From BD2-11 sp965115885 (lineage in GTDB: Bacteria > Gemmatimonadota > Gemmatimonadetes > Longimicrobiales > Gaopeijiaceae): 64,000 nt of DNA. Under the pieces are notes generated by a model. That model saw only the letters and a list, made by a program, of their open reading frames with translations. It ran no database searches and had not been told where the DNA came from. The stretch spans positions 1,922,001 to 1,986,000 of the forward strand of contig OZ220479.1 of assembly GCA_965115885.1 (NCBI GenBank), written 5' to 3'. The translations under genes were made by a program, and so were the position numbers. This document shows, piece by piece, positions 15,900 through 24,652 of the stretch; positions within the stretch are counted from its first letter, which is position 1; the number at the start of each line of letters is the position of its first letter.

Positions 15900-16904
15900 T
15901 TAGCCGCTCTCGCGCTTCAGCCGCCGGATCTCGGCGGCCAGCGCAGGGGCGACCTCGAACGCGTCCCCCACGATGCCGTAGTCGGCCACGGCGAAGATGG
16001 GCGCGTCGGCGTCCTTGTTCACCGCGACGATGGTACGCGCGGTGCGCATCCCGGCCAAGTGTTGGATCGCCCCGGAGATGGCCAGCGCGAAGTAGAGTTT
16101 GGGCGCGACGGTCTTGCCGGTCTGGCCCACCTGCTCGGCGTGCGGGCGCCATCCGGCGTCCACCACCGCCCGCGACGCGCCCAGCGCCGCGGTCGGCCCC
16201 AAGGCATCGCGCACCTCCTCGAGCACGCTCCAATTCTCGGGGCCGCGCATGCCGCGCCCTCCCGAAACCACGATCTCCGCCTCCGCCACGTCGACGGTGC
16301 CCTGCGAGGCGGCTTGGAACTCCACCACCCGTCCCTCCGCCGACGGCGCCCCTTCCGCCGGGGCGAACGTCTCCACTCGGCCGGCAGCCGGGTGGGCGCG
16401 GGGGGCGAACACGCGGGGGCGGAGCGACGCCAACGCCGGGCTGGCGTCGAAGGCGACGCGCGCGAAGGCTTTGCCGCCGTAGACCGGCCGGGTGACGATC
16501 AGCGCGCCGTCCACCGTCTCCAGGCCGGTCGCGTCCGCGGCCAGCGGCACGTCCAGAAGCGCCGCCACCCTGGGCGCCAAATCGGCCCCCAGCGCGCTGG
16601 CGGGAAAGAGCGCCGCCCGGTATCCGCCGTCGGCGACCATGTCGGCGACCATGCGGGCGTACGCTTCCGCCCGATACCCCGCTAGCCCGCCGTCTTCCGC
16701 GACCCGGATCGCCTCGGCCCCGTGCGCCCCCAGTTGCGCGCACTCCGCGGCGAACCCGGCGCCGCCCACGGCCAGAGCGTGGGCGCGTCCACCGAGTTCG
16801 CGCGCCAGATCGGCCGCCGCCGTCACGACTTCGCGGGCGGTGGCGCGCAGGTTGCCGTCCCGCTGTTCCGCGAACGCGGCCACCACGCCCGCATTCGATT
16901 CCAT
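15900..16904 (-). CDS. etfA: electron transfer flavoprotein, alpha subunit
   Basis: EtfA carries FAD and pairs with EtfB to pass electrons from acyl-CoA dehydrogenases to the quinone pool. The product has 334 residues. The FAD-binding C-terminal part shows GRGMRGPENWSVLEEV, then RAVVDAGWRPHAEQVGQTGK, and LYFALAISGAIQHLAGM with NKDADAPIFAVADYGIVGD, all family hallmarks. The start at ATG 16904 is backed by GGAGGCGGAG just upstream. The gene is 47 bases after etfB, in the usual order beta then alpha. No acyl-CoA dehydrogenase or ETF-quinone oxidoreductase is next to it. Confidence 0.96.
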   Translation of the reverse strand: MESNAGVVAAFAEQRDGNLRATAREVVTAAADLARELGGRAHALAVGGAGFAAECAQLGAHGAEAIRVAEDGGLAGYRAEAYARMVADMVADGGYRAALFPASALGADLAPRVAALLDVPLAADATGLETVDGALIVTRPVYGGKAFARVAFDASPALASLRPRVFAPRAHPAAGRVETFAPAEGAPSAEGRVVEFQAASQGTVDVAEAEIVVSGGRGMRGPENWSVLEEVRDALGPTAALGASRAVVDAGWRPHAEQVGQTGKTVAPKLYFALAISGAIQHLAGMRTARTIVAVNKDADAPIFAVADYGIVGDAFEVAPALAAEIRRLKRESG

Positions 16905-16951
16905 CTCCGCCTCCGTTCCGCTTTCGGGTGCCGTCTCCACCGCTGCGGCGC

Positions 16952-17707
16952 TCACAGGGCCGCAGCCTCTTCCCGGAGCAACCGCACGAGCTCGGGGACC
17001 GCATCCACGCCCTCTCCGACGATCCGTCCCGGCGGCCTGGGCGCGGGCAACTCCAGCTCGACCACCCGCAGGCGCGCGGCGGGCAGTTGGGCCGACTTTC
17101 GCTGGAGCGGTTTGCGGCGCGCGGCCATGATGCCCTTGAGGGTGGCGTAGCGGGGCTGGTGGGCACCCTTGGTGATCGTCGCCACGCACGGGAACGGCAA
17201 CTCCACCACCTCCGCGCCTCCTTCCACCTCGCGGTGGCAGCGGACGCGGCCGTCCCCCACCTCCAAGCGGGTCACCGCGGTGGCGCAGGGACGTCCCAAC
17301 AGCGTGGCGAGCATGGGTCCCACTTGTCGTTGGTCGTCGTCGGCCGCTTTCACTCCCAGCAGGATCAGCGGAGCGTCGGCATCCGCGAGTTCCGCGGCCA
17401 GCGCCTTGGCGGTCGCGAGCCCGTCCATCGTCGCTTCGCCCTCCAGCAACACCGCCCGGTGCGCCCCCATCGCCAAGCAGCTCTTGAGGTTCTCCGCGGC
17501 GTCCGCCTCCCCCACGGTCATCACCGTCACCTCGCCCGCCCCCGTTCCTTCGGTCGCGCGCAGTCCCGCTTCCAGCGCGAATTCGTCGTACGGGCTCACG
17601 ACGTACTTCACTCCGCTGGCGTCGATCGAGGTTCCGTCGTCGCCGACGCGCACCTGGGTTTCGGTGTCGGGCACCCTGCGGATGCAGACGCTTACGTTCA
17701 ATTTCAA
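16952..17707 (-). CDS. etfB: electron transfer flavoprotein, beta subunit
   Basis: EtfB binds AMP and forms the heterodimer with EtfA encoded next. About 251 residues is the normal length. The conserved start VCIRRVPDTET, VVSPYDEFALEAGLR, and the C-terminal ATLKGIMAARRKPLQ are seen. The start codon is not an ATG: two TTG codons (17707 and 17701) fit, with GGAG at 3 and 9 bases respectively. 17707 gives the family-like MKLNVSVCIRR, while 17701 has the better spacing. An upstream ATG at 17743 has no ribosome-binding site. Transcription probably starts in the gap to the antiporter gene, or reads through from it. Confidence 0.94.
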   Translation of the reverse strand: MKLNVSVCIRRVPDTETQVRVGDDGTSIDASGVKYVVSPYDEFALEAGLRATEGTGAGEVTVMTVGEADAAENLKSCLAMGAHRAVLLEGEATMDGLATAKALAAELADADAPLILLGVKAADDDQRQVGPMLATLLGRPCATAVTRLEVGDGRVRCHREVEGGAEVVELPFPCVATITKGAHQPRYATLKGIMAARRKPLQRKSAQLPAARLRVVELELPAPRPPGRIVGEGVDAVPELVRLLREEAAAL

Positions 17708-17826
17708 ATCGCTCCGGTCCGAGGATCGAAAACGGGAGAACATCGGCCGCACGCTCGCACCCGCATCGCCGACGCGGGCGAGCGGCCCACGGAAGGTACA
17801 CCGGATTCCGCCCGAGGGAATGCCCC

Positions 17827-19239
17827 TCAGAGCGTCGCTCCCAGCGCCGCGAAGCAGATCGTTGCCGCTCCCCCGGCCAGCAGCGCGTAGGGCAGTTGCG
17901 TGCGCACGTGGTCGATGTGGTCGGTCGCGGCCGCCATGGACGAAATGATGGTGGTGTCGCTGATCGGCGAAGAGTGATCGCCGAAGATCCCGCCGGAGAG
18001 CACCGCGGCCACGAACGGGGCCAAGGGCGCGCCCAGCGTTTCCGCCACCGGAACCGCGATGGGCAACATGATGGCGAAGGTGCCCCAGCTCGAACCGATC
18101 GAGAAGGCGATTCCGCCTGCGGCCAGGAACATGATCGGCAGGAAAAGCACCGGCGGCAACGCCCCTTCGGCGACCTGCGCCACGTACTCTCCGGCGCCCA
18201 AGGTGCGCGCCACCGATCCCAGCGACAGAGCCAGCAACAGGATGAGCGCCAGCGCCGTCAGCCCTCCGGCGCCCTTGAGCCCGGTGCGCGTGAGTTCGTC
18301 GAGGGTCGCGCCGCGCTGCGCCAGCAGGAGGATCCAAGCCGAAGCCAAGCCGGCCAGCACCGCCCACAGCACGCTCGTCGAACCGGAGCCATCGAGCATC
18401 GACCCGCCGCCCGTCACGTGGAGCCCGAGCGGCATGGTCAGCACCATCACCGCGATCGGCACCAGCATGTTGCGCGCGCGCGGCGCGATGCGGCCCACCG
18501 GCGCGGGCGAGAGCACGGCCTCGTCCACCATCGGTTGGGCGTTCGGCCACAGCACCCGCCCCTCGGCCGTCCGTCTTTCGGCCCGCTTCATGGGACCGAT
18601 GTCGATCTTCCACAGGATCGACGCGCCCGCGAGCAGGAAGGCGAGGAGGGCGTAGAAGTTCACCGGAATCGCGGCGACGAAGACGCCGAGCGGGTTCTCC
18701 ACCCCCAGCTCGTTCAGGATCCCCAGGTTCAGCGCCCCCCAGGCGTTCAGCGGGATGAGGATGCAGACGGGAGCCGAAGTGGAATCGATGATGTAGGCCA
18801 GCTTCTCGCGCGAGATGCGGAAGCGGTCGAAGAGCGGCCGCGCCACGGCCCCCGCCACGAGCACGGTGATGTTCGACTCGATGAAAATCACGACGCCGAC
18901 GATCCAGGCCAGGAACTGCGCGCGGCGTCCTCCGGTGACCCAGCGGTTGCTCTCGACCCAGCGCACGAAGCCGCGCACGCCGCCCGCCGCTTCCAGCGTC
19001 GAGATCATGGCGCCGATGACCAGGGTGAACAGGATCACCTTGGCGTTTCCCGGGTCGCCCAGCACCGCTACCGTCCGCTCGATGGCGGTGGCGAGTCCGA
19101 CGAGCGGATTCCAGCCCTCCAGGACGGTCCAGCCGATCCAGATGCCGGCCGCGAGCGACACGTACACCTGCCGGCTCCAGATCGCCAGCGCGATCGCCAG
19201 AACCGTGGGCAGGAGAGAAACCCAGCTCGGCTCGTTCAC
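17827..19239 (-). CDS. NhaC-family Na+/H+ antiporter
   Basis: This 470-residue inner-membrane protein has about eleven hydrophobic helices of the Na_H_antiporter (NhaC) family. Typical motifs are GAMISTLEAAGGVRGFVRW near 80-100, STSAPVCILIPLNAWGA in the middle, and GGIAFSIGSSWGTFAIMLP with GGIFGDHSSPISDTTIISS towards the end. Members exchange Na+ for H+ or couple amino-acid exchange, so a sodium export and pH role is likely by family only. It starts with GTG whose last three bases with the next A form the stop of the upstream glycosylase gene (GTGA at 19239-19236), so its translation is coupled to that gene. Confidence 0.92.
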   Translation of the reverse strand: MNEPSWVSLLPTVLAIALAIWSRQVYVSLAAGIWIGWTVLEGWNPLVGLATAIERTVAVLGDPGNAKVILFTLVIGAMISTLEAAGGVRGFVRWVESNRWVTGGRRAQFLAWIVGVVIFIESNITVLVAGAVARPLFDRFRISREKLAYIIDSTSAPVCILIPLNAWGALNLGILNELGVENPLGVFVAAIPVNFYALLAFLLAGASILWKIDIGPMKRAERRTAEGRVLWPNAQPMVDEAVLSPAPVGRIAPRARNMLVPIAVMVLTMPLGLHVTGGGSMLDGSGSTSVLWAVLAGLASAWILLLAQRGATLDELTRTGLKGAGGLTALALILLLALSLGSVARTLGAGEYVAQVAEGALPPVLFLPIMFLAAGGIAFSIGSSWGTFAIMLPIAVPVAETLGAPLAPFVAAVLSGGIFGDHSSPISDTTIISSMAAATDHIDHVRTQLPYALLAGGAATICFAALGATL

Positions 19240-19850
19240 CCTTCGCCTCCCGTGCGCCCGGAAACGTGAGGGTTGCCCCGGAGGAAAAAGCGGAGCTCGC
19301 GCTCGCGCGCCCGGGTCACCCCGATGCGGGGCGAGCGTCCGACGCGCTCGGCCGGGACCGGTTCCCGGGGGACGAGGCGCAGAGGCGGCCGGTCAAGGAG
19401 GTGGGCGTCGAGCGCACCGGTGATCCCGAGGGCTTGAGAGAGTCGGCCCGGTCCCGAACACAGGTCGCGGGTGCGACCGCGCCGCGCCGCCATGACGGCC
19501 TCGCCCGCCAACGGCTCGAGCGCGCGCACCAGCACGGCGGCCGGAAACCCCTGCCGACCGGTCACGACGTTCAGGCACCAGTGCACTCCGTAGACGAGAT
19601 ATACGTAGGCGGTTCCGGGAGGGCCGAACATGGACGCGTTGCGGCAGGTGCGGCCGATGCGCTCCGCGGCGTGGGAGGCCGGATCGTGAGGTCCCGTGTA
19701 GGCCTCCACCTCCACGATGCGACCGGCCGTCCTGAGATCGCCGACGGTCGACTCCACCTCCCAGCCGAGCAGACCGGGGGCGACGACGCGCGCGCCGCGC
19801 GCCAGAATTCCGGCACGCATCCCGTTCACGGCGGCACCGGACGCGCTCAT
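19236..19850 (-). CDS. DNA-3-methyladenine glycosylase (AAG/MPG type)
   Basis: This base-excision repair enzyme removes 3-methyladenine and other alkylated bases. The 204-residue product matches the AAG family: VEVEAYTGPHDPASHAAERI at the catalytic glutamate, then TCRNASMFGPPGTAYVYLVY and GVHWCLNVV, and LCSGPGRLSQALGI. The start at ATG 19850 is preferred, although ATG 19820 also fits. It lies 22 bases after the NYN-domain gene, which suggests a shared nucleic-acid maintenance transcript, and overlaps the antiporter start by four bases. Confidence 0.92.
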   Translation of the reverse strand: MSASGAAVNGMRAGILARGARVVAPGLLGWEVESTVGDLRTAGRIVEVEAYTGPHDPASHAAERIGRTCRNASMFGPPGTAYVYLVYGVHWCLNVVTGRQGFPAAVLVRALEPLAGEAVMAARRGRTRDLCSGPGRLSQALGITGALDAHLLDRPPLRLVPREPVPAERVGRSPRIGVTRARERELRFFLRGNPHVSGRTGGEG

Positions 19851-19872
19851 CCCGTCGCGACCCGAATTCCGG

Positions 19873-21768
19873 TCAGGAGGACCCGCGCCGGCGGCCCAAG
19901 CGCGTCCGGCGCGCAGGAGCGGCGGCCCGAGGCGCACCCGTTCGTTCCTGCGCCGCGTCCGCCTTGGAGCGCCGGGCGAAGTCCTCCCGCCAAGCTTCTT
20001 CGATCTGAGCGATCCGGTTGCGCGGCACGACCCCCTCCAACTTCTCGATGGAATCGTGCAGCACATGGAAAATCCGGCCGCCGAACGTCTCGATGAGGCG
20101 CCCCGCGGTCTTCTCGCCCACGCCCCGGTAGCGATTGGCCAGATAGCGCTGGACCGCACTGGGATCCGTGGGCAATCCGATCCGGGCGGGATCGAACGCG
20201 GGTTTCGTTTCGGGGCGTTCGCCCTTGGCGGCGGGCTCTCCCTTGGGGCGTTCGCCCTTGGCGGCGGGCTCCCCCTTGGGGCGTTCGCCCTTGGCGGCGG
20301 GCTCCCCCTTGGGACGCTCGCCCTTGGCGGCGAACTCCTCCTTGGGGCGCTCGCCCTTGGCGGCGAACTCCTCCTTGAGGCGCTCGCTCCCGGCGGCGGA
20401 TTCCTCTCGATCCCGCTCGCGAGCCCGCTGGCTTTGGGACCGCATGCGCAAGCGCGGCGAGCGGGGCGTGCGTCCCGTCTTTTTCGCAACGAGGGGTTCC
20501 GAGGACGGAACCGTTGCCGTCGGCTCGGCTCGGGGTGCACTCTCCCGCCTCGATCCGGAGCGCGCGGCGTCCTGCGCCCGGACGCGGTCGGAGCGGGGAA
20601 GTCGCACGACGAAGTTGCCCTTTTCGTTCCGGCGGATGCGCACCACTTCGTGCTCGTGCGCCTGCGTGAGGAATTTGCTGAACTTGCTGAACCCGAGCCC
20701 CGCTTCGTCGAAGCTGTCGTCGAGGTCCAGCATGCAACGTTTCAAGTCGGAATCCCGCGTCCAGCCGTTGTCGGGACTGACCTCCGGGAGCGCCTTGCGC
20801 AGCAGCGCGTACGCGTCCTCGAAGGTATCGGCGCCCTTCGTTCCGTTCCCGGACACTCGCTCTCCGCCGGCACCCTTCCCCCCGCGGGCGGCGACTTTGC
20901 GCCCGCGCTCCTCTCCCGATTCCGCCGAGTGCCGCCGCGCGCCGGGAGGTTGCGGGACCGGGCGCTCCGGGACGGCGCCTCGCGCCCGCGCGTCCGAAGG
21001 AATCACCTCGTGCTGGCCGTTCTCCAGCTTGTGCAGGCGCAGGAGACCGCGCGAGGCCGCTTCCGCGAGAAATTTGCTGAACTTGCTGAACCCGTGCTTC
21101 GACTCCTCGAACCCCGGGTCGAGCTCCAGCATCACCTGCTTCAGGCGGTCCGAGCGCATCACGTCTCCGCGCTTGACCATCTTCCTCGACGCCTCGCTGA
21201 CGAGGGCCCAGGGGTCCGCCGACTTGCCCTTGGCTCCCGAGGAGGTCCTCTGAAGTCCGGTGAGCGAGGAGTACGAGTAGTACTCGTCGCAATTCTGGAC
21301 CAGGATGTCGGAGCTGGACTCTTGAATCCCGACCCCGATCACGTATTTCCCGTACTCCTTCAGCTTGAGCACCAGGCTGGAGAAGTCGCTGTCTCCGGTG
21401 AGGAGGATGTAGGTTCCGATTTCCGGACGGATGAACACCAGCTCCATGCCGTCGATGGCCATGCGGATGTCGGTGGCGTTCTTCTTCGAGCTTCCGTAGG
21501 CGGGAGCGAAGATCAGGTCGACCGACGCCTCGGAGAGCGGAACGATGTACTGGGGATAGCGTCGCCAGTCCGCGTACGCCCGCTGGACGGTGACCTTGCC
21601 CTTGATGATGTCGGAGTTGAGGAGCGCTTTTATCTCTTTGGAGAGATCGCTCCGAATGCCCATCGTCACGTTGTCGAAGTCGATGAGCAACGCCGCGTTG
21701 GTCGCGGGCGAAAGGACCGTGCCCGCTCCCTCGACATGGGGGGCGCGCGTGAATTGGTGGTGGATCAT
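19873..21768 (-). CDS. NYN-domain RNase-like protein with two LOTUS/OST-HTH domains and a HhH tail
   Basis: The 631-residue protein begins with a NYN (PIN-like) domain at 24-165 whose acidic residues are in place: LLIDFDNVTMG (D30, D32), NATDIRMAID (D100) and LLTGDSDFSSL (D126, D128). Two similar LOTUS/OST-HTH domains follow at about 186-257 and 315-390, each with the signature GFSKFSKFL. Then comes a charged linker with six 11-residue repeats (460-520). The last domain (540-595) is a helix-hairpin-helix module (YRGVGEKTAGRLIETFGG) like the one at the start of RecD2 helicases. NYN domains cut RNA in a metal-dependent way and LOTUS domains bind RNA or G-quadruplexes, so an RNA-targeting endonuclease is likely. 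The HhH tail suggests additional structured DNA or RNA binding. Confidence 0.9.
   Translation of the reverse strand: MIHHQFTRAPHVEGAGTVLSPATNAALLIDFDNVTMGIRSDLSKEIKALLNSDIIKGKVTVQRAYADWRRYPQYIVPLSEASVDLIFAPAYGSSKKNATDIRMAIDGMELVFIRPEIGTYILLTGDSDFSSLVLKLKEYGKYVIGVGIQESSSDILVQNCDEYYSYSSLTGLQRTSSGAKGKSADPWALVSEASRKMVKRGDVMRSDRLKQVMLELDPGFEESKHGFSKFSKFLAEAASRGLLRLHKLENGQHEVIPSDARARGAVPERPVPQPPGARRHSAESGEERGRKVAARGGKGAGGERVSGNGTKGADTFEDAYALLRKALPEVSPDNGWTRDSDLKRCMLDLDDSFDEAGLGFSKFSKFLTQAHEHEVVRIRRNEKGNFVVRLPRSDRVRAQDAARSGSRRESAPRAEPTATVPSSEPLVAKKTGRTPRSPRLRMRSQSQRARERDREESAAGSERLKEEFAAKGERPKEEFAAKGERPKGEPAAKGERPKGEPAAKGERPKGEPAAKGERPETKPAFDPARIGLPTDPSAVQRYLANRYRGVGEKTAGRLIETFGGRIFHVLHDSIEKLEGVVPRNRIAQIEEAWREDFARRSKADAAQERTGAPRAAAPARRTRLGRRRGSS
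20209..20403. repeat. 33-bp tandem repeats coding 11-residue units
   Basis: Six units of 33 bases lie head to tail inside the NYN gene. Each codes for a version of KGERPKGEPAA (earlier units read KEEFAA). The three central units are nearly identical at DNA level, so they arose recently by duplication and copy number may vary between strains. There are no spacers; this is not a CRISPR array. Confidence 0.9.
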
Positions 21769-21893
21769 CCGATGTTCTCTCGCAACCGAAATTTGAAAAT
21801 CGCGGCCGCCGAGCTTCCCCGTCCGATCCACCCTCTCGCCGGCGGCGCACGCCGGGATCGGTCGTGGAGCGGGGTCGGGAAGCCAAGGGACCT

Positions 21894-23537
21894 CTAGTCG
21901 TGCCGACGCCGAAGCTCGGCCCGCAACAGGCGGGCCAAGTCTTCGCGTCCGGCCTCGCCGGTGCCCGTTTCCGGGAATTCGCCGAAAAAGTGGATCCGAT
22001 CGGGCACTTTGTAGGCGGCCAGCGAGGGGCCGCACCACGCCCTCAACTCCTCCTCCGAGACCATGGCGCCCTCGATCACGTGCACGCAGGCGTACACCGC
22101 CTCGCCCAAGAGTTCGTCGGGCACGCCGATCACGATCACGTCGCGTACCGCCGGGTGGGTCGCGATTCCGTTCTCGACTTCCCGAGGGTACACGTCGAAT
22201 CCAGCCTTGATGATAACATCGCCCTGCCGACCCACCAAATGCAGGTAGCCGTCCTCGTCCACGATGCCCATGTCCCCGGTGCGCAGGAAGCCGTCCGCGT
22301 CGAAGTGCCTCCTGGTGTTGTCCGGCTGCCGGTGGTAGCCGCGCATCACGCCCGGGCTGCGAACCCGGATCTCCCCCAGGCTCTCGACCGGAAGCGGAGA
22401 CCCGTCGCCGTCGCACACCCGCACCGACACGTCGGCCAGCGGGCGCCCCACCGTGAAGCGTTGCTTCTCGGCGGGGTCTTCGGGGCGGGTCATCGAGAGA
22501 GTGGCGCCGGCCTCGGTGAGCGAATACGCCACCTGCAGGTTGGGACAGAGCTCTTCGCGCACATGCCGCAGGGCCGGATCGCCGATGGAGCCCCCGGTGA
22601 CGATCCCGGTTCTGAGGCTGGACAGATCGCGCGGGTCGCGGCGCTGCGCGCGCAGTTCGGTCAGGAAGTGCGTGGGCACGCCGTAATGCACGGTGGCGCC
22701 GTGTTCTGCGATGAGCTCCAGCGTCTCCTCCGCCTGAAAACGTTCCTGAAGCACGAGCGACGCGCCCGCGACCGCGGTGCCCAGAAGACCCGGACCGAGC
22801 GAAAAGGCGTGGAAGACGTCGCTGGCGCCGACGACGCAGTCGTCCGCGACGACGCCCAGCGCCGCCACGGTCGCGCGCGCGGTGCGCACCAAGTTGCCGT
22901 GGGTCAGCTCCACGCCCTTGGGCTTGCCGGTGGTTCCGGCGGTGTAGAGCAGCGCGCAGAGATCGTCCGCAGCGAGGTCCGGCCGAGGGCATTCCTTGCC
23001 GCGCCCCGCCGAGACCAAGTCTTCGAACTGGTAGATTTGGTCGTCGCACCAGAGGTCCTCTTCCCCGACCGTGATCACGTATCCCAGCTCGGGCAAATCC
23101 TCCAGCGCCTCCTCGGCGAACTGCAGATAGTCGATGCCGCCGAAAAGCTCGGGCGTCACCGCGGCCGCGGCCTGGGAGTGACGCAGGCGGTAGCGAAGCT
23201 CCGGCGACGGAAGACGCGGGTTCATGGGGACCGCGACGATCCCCAGCTTGGCCGCCGCCATGGCCGCGACGACGAACTCCGGGCAGCCGGGGAGCAGGAT
23301 CGCGAGGCGCTCGCCCCGTTCGATGCCCAAGCGATGAAGGGACGCCGCGAGGCTGCGGGCATGGCGCTCCACCTGCCCGTAGGTCATCGTGCCGTCGTCG
23401 AAAAAGAGAAACGGTCGGCGGGGATCGGCGGCGGCCGACTCCGCCAGCACGGCGGCGGCGGTGGCGGGCGGCGAAGCTTGCGCGGAGCGGGTTCGGTCGG
23501 AGGCGGCCATTCGGAGGGTGTCTGCCGGGGAAATCAT
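21894..23537 (-). CDS. AMP-dependent synthetase/ligase lacking the C-terminal catalytic lysine
   Basis: This 547-residue member of the acyl-CoA synthetase (ANL) superfamily has the P-loop-like YTAGTTGKPKGVELTHGN at 198-215, YSLTEAGATLS (motif A5), and FLRTGDMGIVDEDGYLHLVG (A7) with GRQGDVIIKAGFDVYPREVE (A8). The A10 motif, normally P---TGK--R, reads FPETGTGEAGREDLARLL, so the lysine that contacts the acyl and phosphate groups is a glutamate (E528). The adenylation half-reaction should be weak or altered. The protein may act on preformed adenylates, have another activity, or be non-catalytic. The ATG overlaps the aroB stop (ATGA at 23537-23534), so it is translationally coupled to aroB. The substrate is unknown. 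Confidence 0.88.
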   Translation of the reverse strand: MISPADTLRMAASDRTRSAQASPPATAAAVLAESAAADPRRPFLFFDDGTMTYGQVERHARSLAASLHRLGIERGERLAILLPGCPEFVVAAMAAAKLGIVAVPMNPRLPSPELRYRLRHSQAAAAVTPELFGGIDYLQFAEEALEDLPELGYVITVGEEDLWCDDQIYQFEDLVSAGRGKECPRPDLAADDLCALLYTAGTTGKPKGVELTHGNLVRTARATVAALGVVADDCVVGASDVFHAFSLGPGLLGTAVAGASLVLQERFQAEETLELIAEHGATVHYGVPTHFLTELRAQRRDPRDLSSLRTGIVTGGSIGDPALRHVREELCPNLQVAYSLTEAGATLSMTRPEDPAEKQRFTVGRPLADVSVRVCDGDGSPLPVESLGEIRVRSPGVMRGYHRQPDNTRRHFDADGFLRTGDMGIVDEDGYLHLVGRQGDVIIKAGFDVYPREVENGIATHPAVRDVIVIGVPDELLGEAVYACVHVIEGAMVSEEELRAWCGPSLAAYKVPDRIHFFGEFPETGTGEAGREDLARLLRAELRRRHD

Positions 23538-24652
23538 CCTGCCTCGCGAAGCACGGTCAGCACGACGTCGTCGGGTACGCCGTGCGTCCACCCGTCCGTA
23601 CCGTCCACGCGTCCGATTCGATTCAGGAGAACGTAGGAGGGGAGCCCGGCACGCGTCTTCTTGTCCGTGCGGGTGCGGGCCAGGACGGCGGCGGCATCGG
23701 CGTCCGCGGGAAGAGCCGTGGGCAGGCGGCACTCGGCGAGCGCGGCGGCCAGCCGGTCGGCGGTGCCCGGTTCGGTGCGCCCGAGGCGCTCGCCCGCGCG
23801 CGCCTCCAGAATCATGCCCAGGGAAACGGCGGAGCCGTGCGGAAGGACGTAGCCGGACTCCGCCTCCAGCGCGTGCCCGAGGGTGTGGCCGAAGTTGAGC
23901 ATCTTCCTGCTCCCTCCCTCCCGCTCGTCCTCGCCGACCACGCGGGCCTTGAGTTCCACCGACCGGCGCACGACCGCCTCCAAGGCCGCGCCGTCGCCCG
24001 CCAGCGTCTTCGCGGCGGAGCGCGCGACCTCCTCGAAGTAGCGCGCGTCCAGAATCGCTCCGTGCTTGACCGCCTCGGCGAGCCCTTGGGCGCGCTCCGT
24101 CTCGGGGAGGGTTTCCAGATAGTCCGGGTCGGCGACCACCGCCCGCGGCGGATGGAACGCCCCGATCAGGTTCTTGCCGGCTCGGGCGTTCACCCCGGTC
24201 TTCCCTCCCACCGAGGCGTCCACCATGGCGACCAAGCTGGTGGGCACCTGCACCACGGGGAGGCCCCGCAGCAGGGTGGCGGCCACGAATCCGCCCAGGT
24301 CGCCGGCGACTCCGCCCCCCAGCGCGATCACGCAACCGTCCCGTCCGAAGCCGGCGGCCAGAAGCTCGTCCGAGAGGCGCGACCAGCTGCGGCGAATCTT
24401 GTTCTCTTCCCCTGCGGGAAAGGTGAACGTCTCCGCCCGCGCACCGCTTCCGGCAACGGCGTCCAGCAGGGTCGCGCCGTGGAGGCGAGCCACGTTCGCG
24501 TCCGCGATCACGGCGTAGCGGTGCGCGGGGGCGTACTCGGCGAGCAACTCGGGGAGCGCGAAACGCAGGCCGCGCCCCACCAGCACCGGGTACGTTTCCC
24601 CCGTCTTCGTACGCACGCGCACCGCGCGCGCAACGGAGACGTGGGAACTCAC
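23534..24652 (-). CDS. aroB: 3-dehydroquinate synthase
   Basis: AroB converts DAHP to 3-dehydroquinate, the second step of the shikimate pathway. The 372-residue product has the NAD+-binding region IALGGGVAGDLGGFVAATLL, PTSLVAMVDASVGGKTGVN, and the metal-binding NFGHTLGHALEAES. The start is GTG 24652, four-base overlapped (GTGA) with the stop of the metalloprotease gene; an in-frame ATG is not available nearby. Other aro genes are absent from the window. It is embedded in a chain of overlapping genes with no obvious pathway link. Confidence 0.96.
   Translation of the reverse strand: MSSHVSVARAVRVRTKTGETYPVLVGRGLRFALPELLAEYAPAHRYAVIADANVARLHGATLLDAVAGSGARAETFTFPAGEENKIRRSWSRLSDELLAAGFGRDGCVIALGGGVAGDLGGFVAATLLRGLPVVQVPTSLVAMVDASVGGKTGVNARAGKNLIGAFHPPRAVVADPDYLETLPETERAQGLAEAVKHGAILDARYFEEVARSAAKTLAGDGAALEAVVRRSVELKARVVGEDEREGGSRKMLNFGHTLGHALEAESGYVLPHGSAVSLGMILEARAGERLGRTEPGTADRLAAALAECRLPTALPADADAAAVLARTRTDKKTRAGLPSYVLLNRIGRVDGTDGWTHGVPDDVVLTVLREAG

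Noticed and set aside
20209..20403. Possible CRISPR-like array
   Set aside because: Units are directly adjacent without spacers, keep the reading frame and code for 11-residue repeats in a linker.
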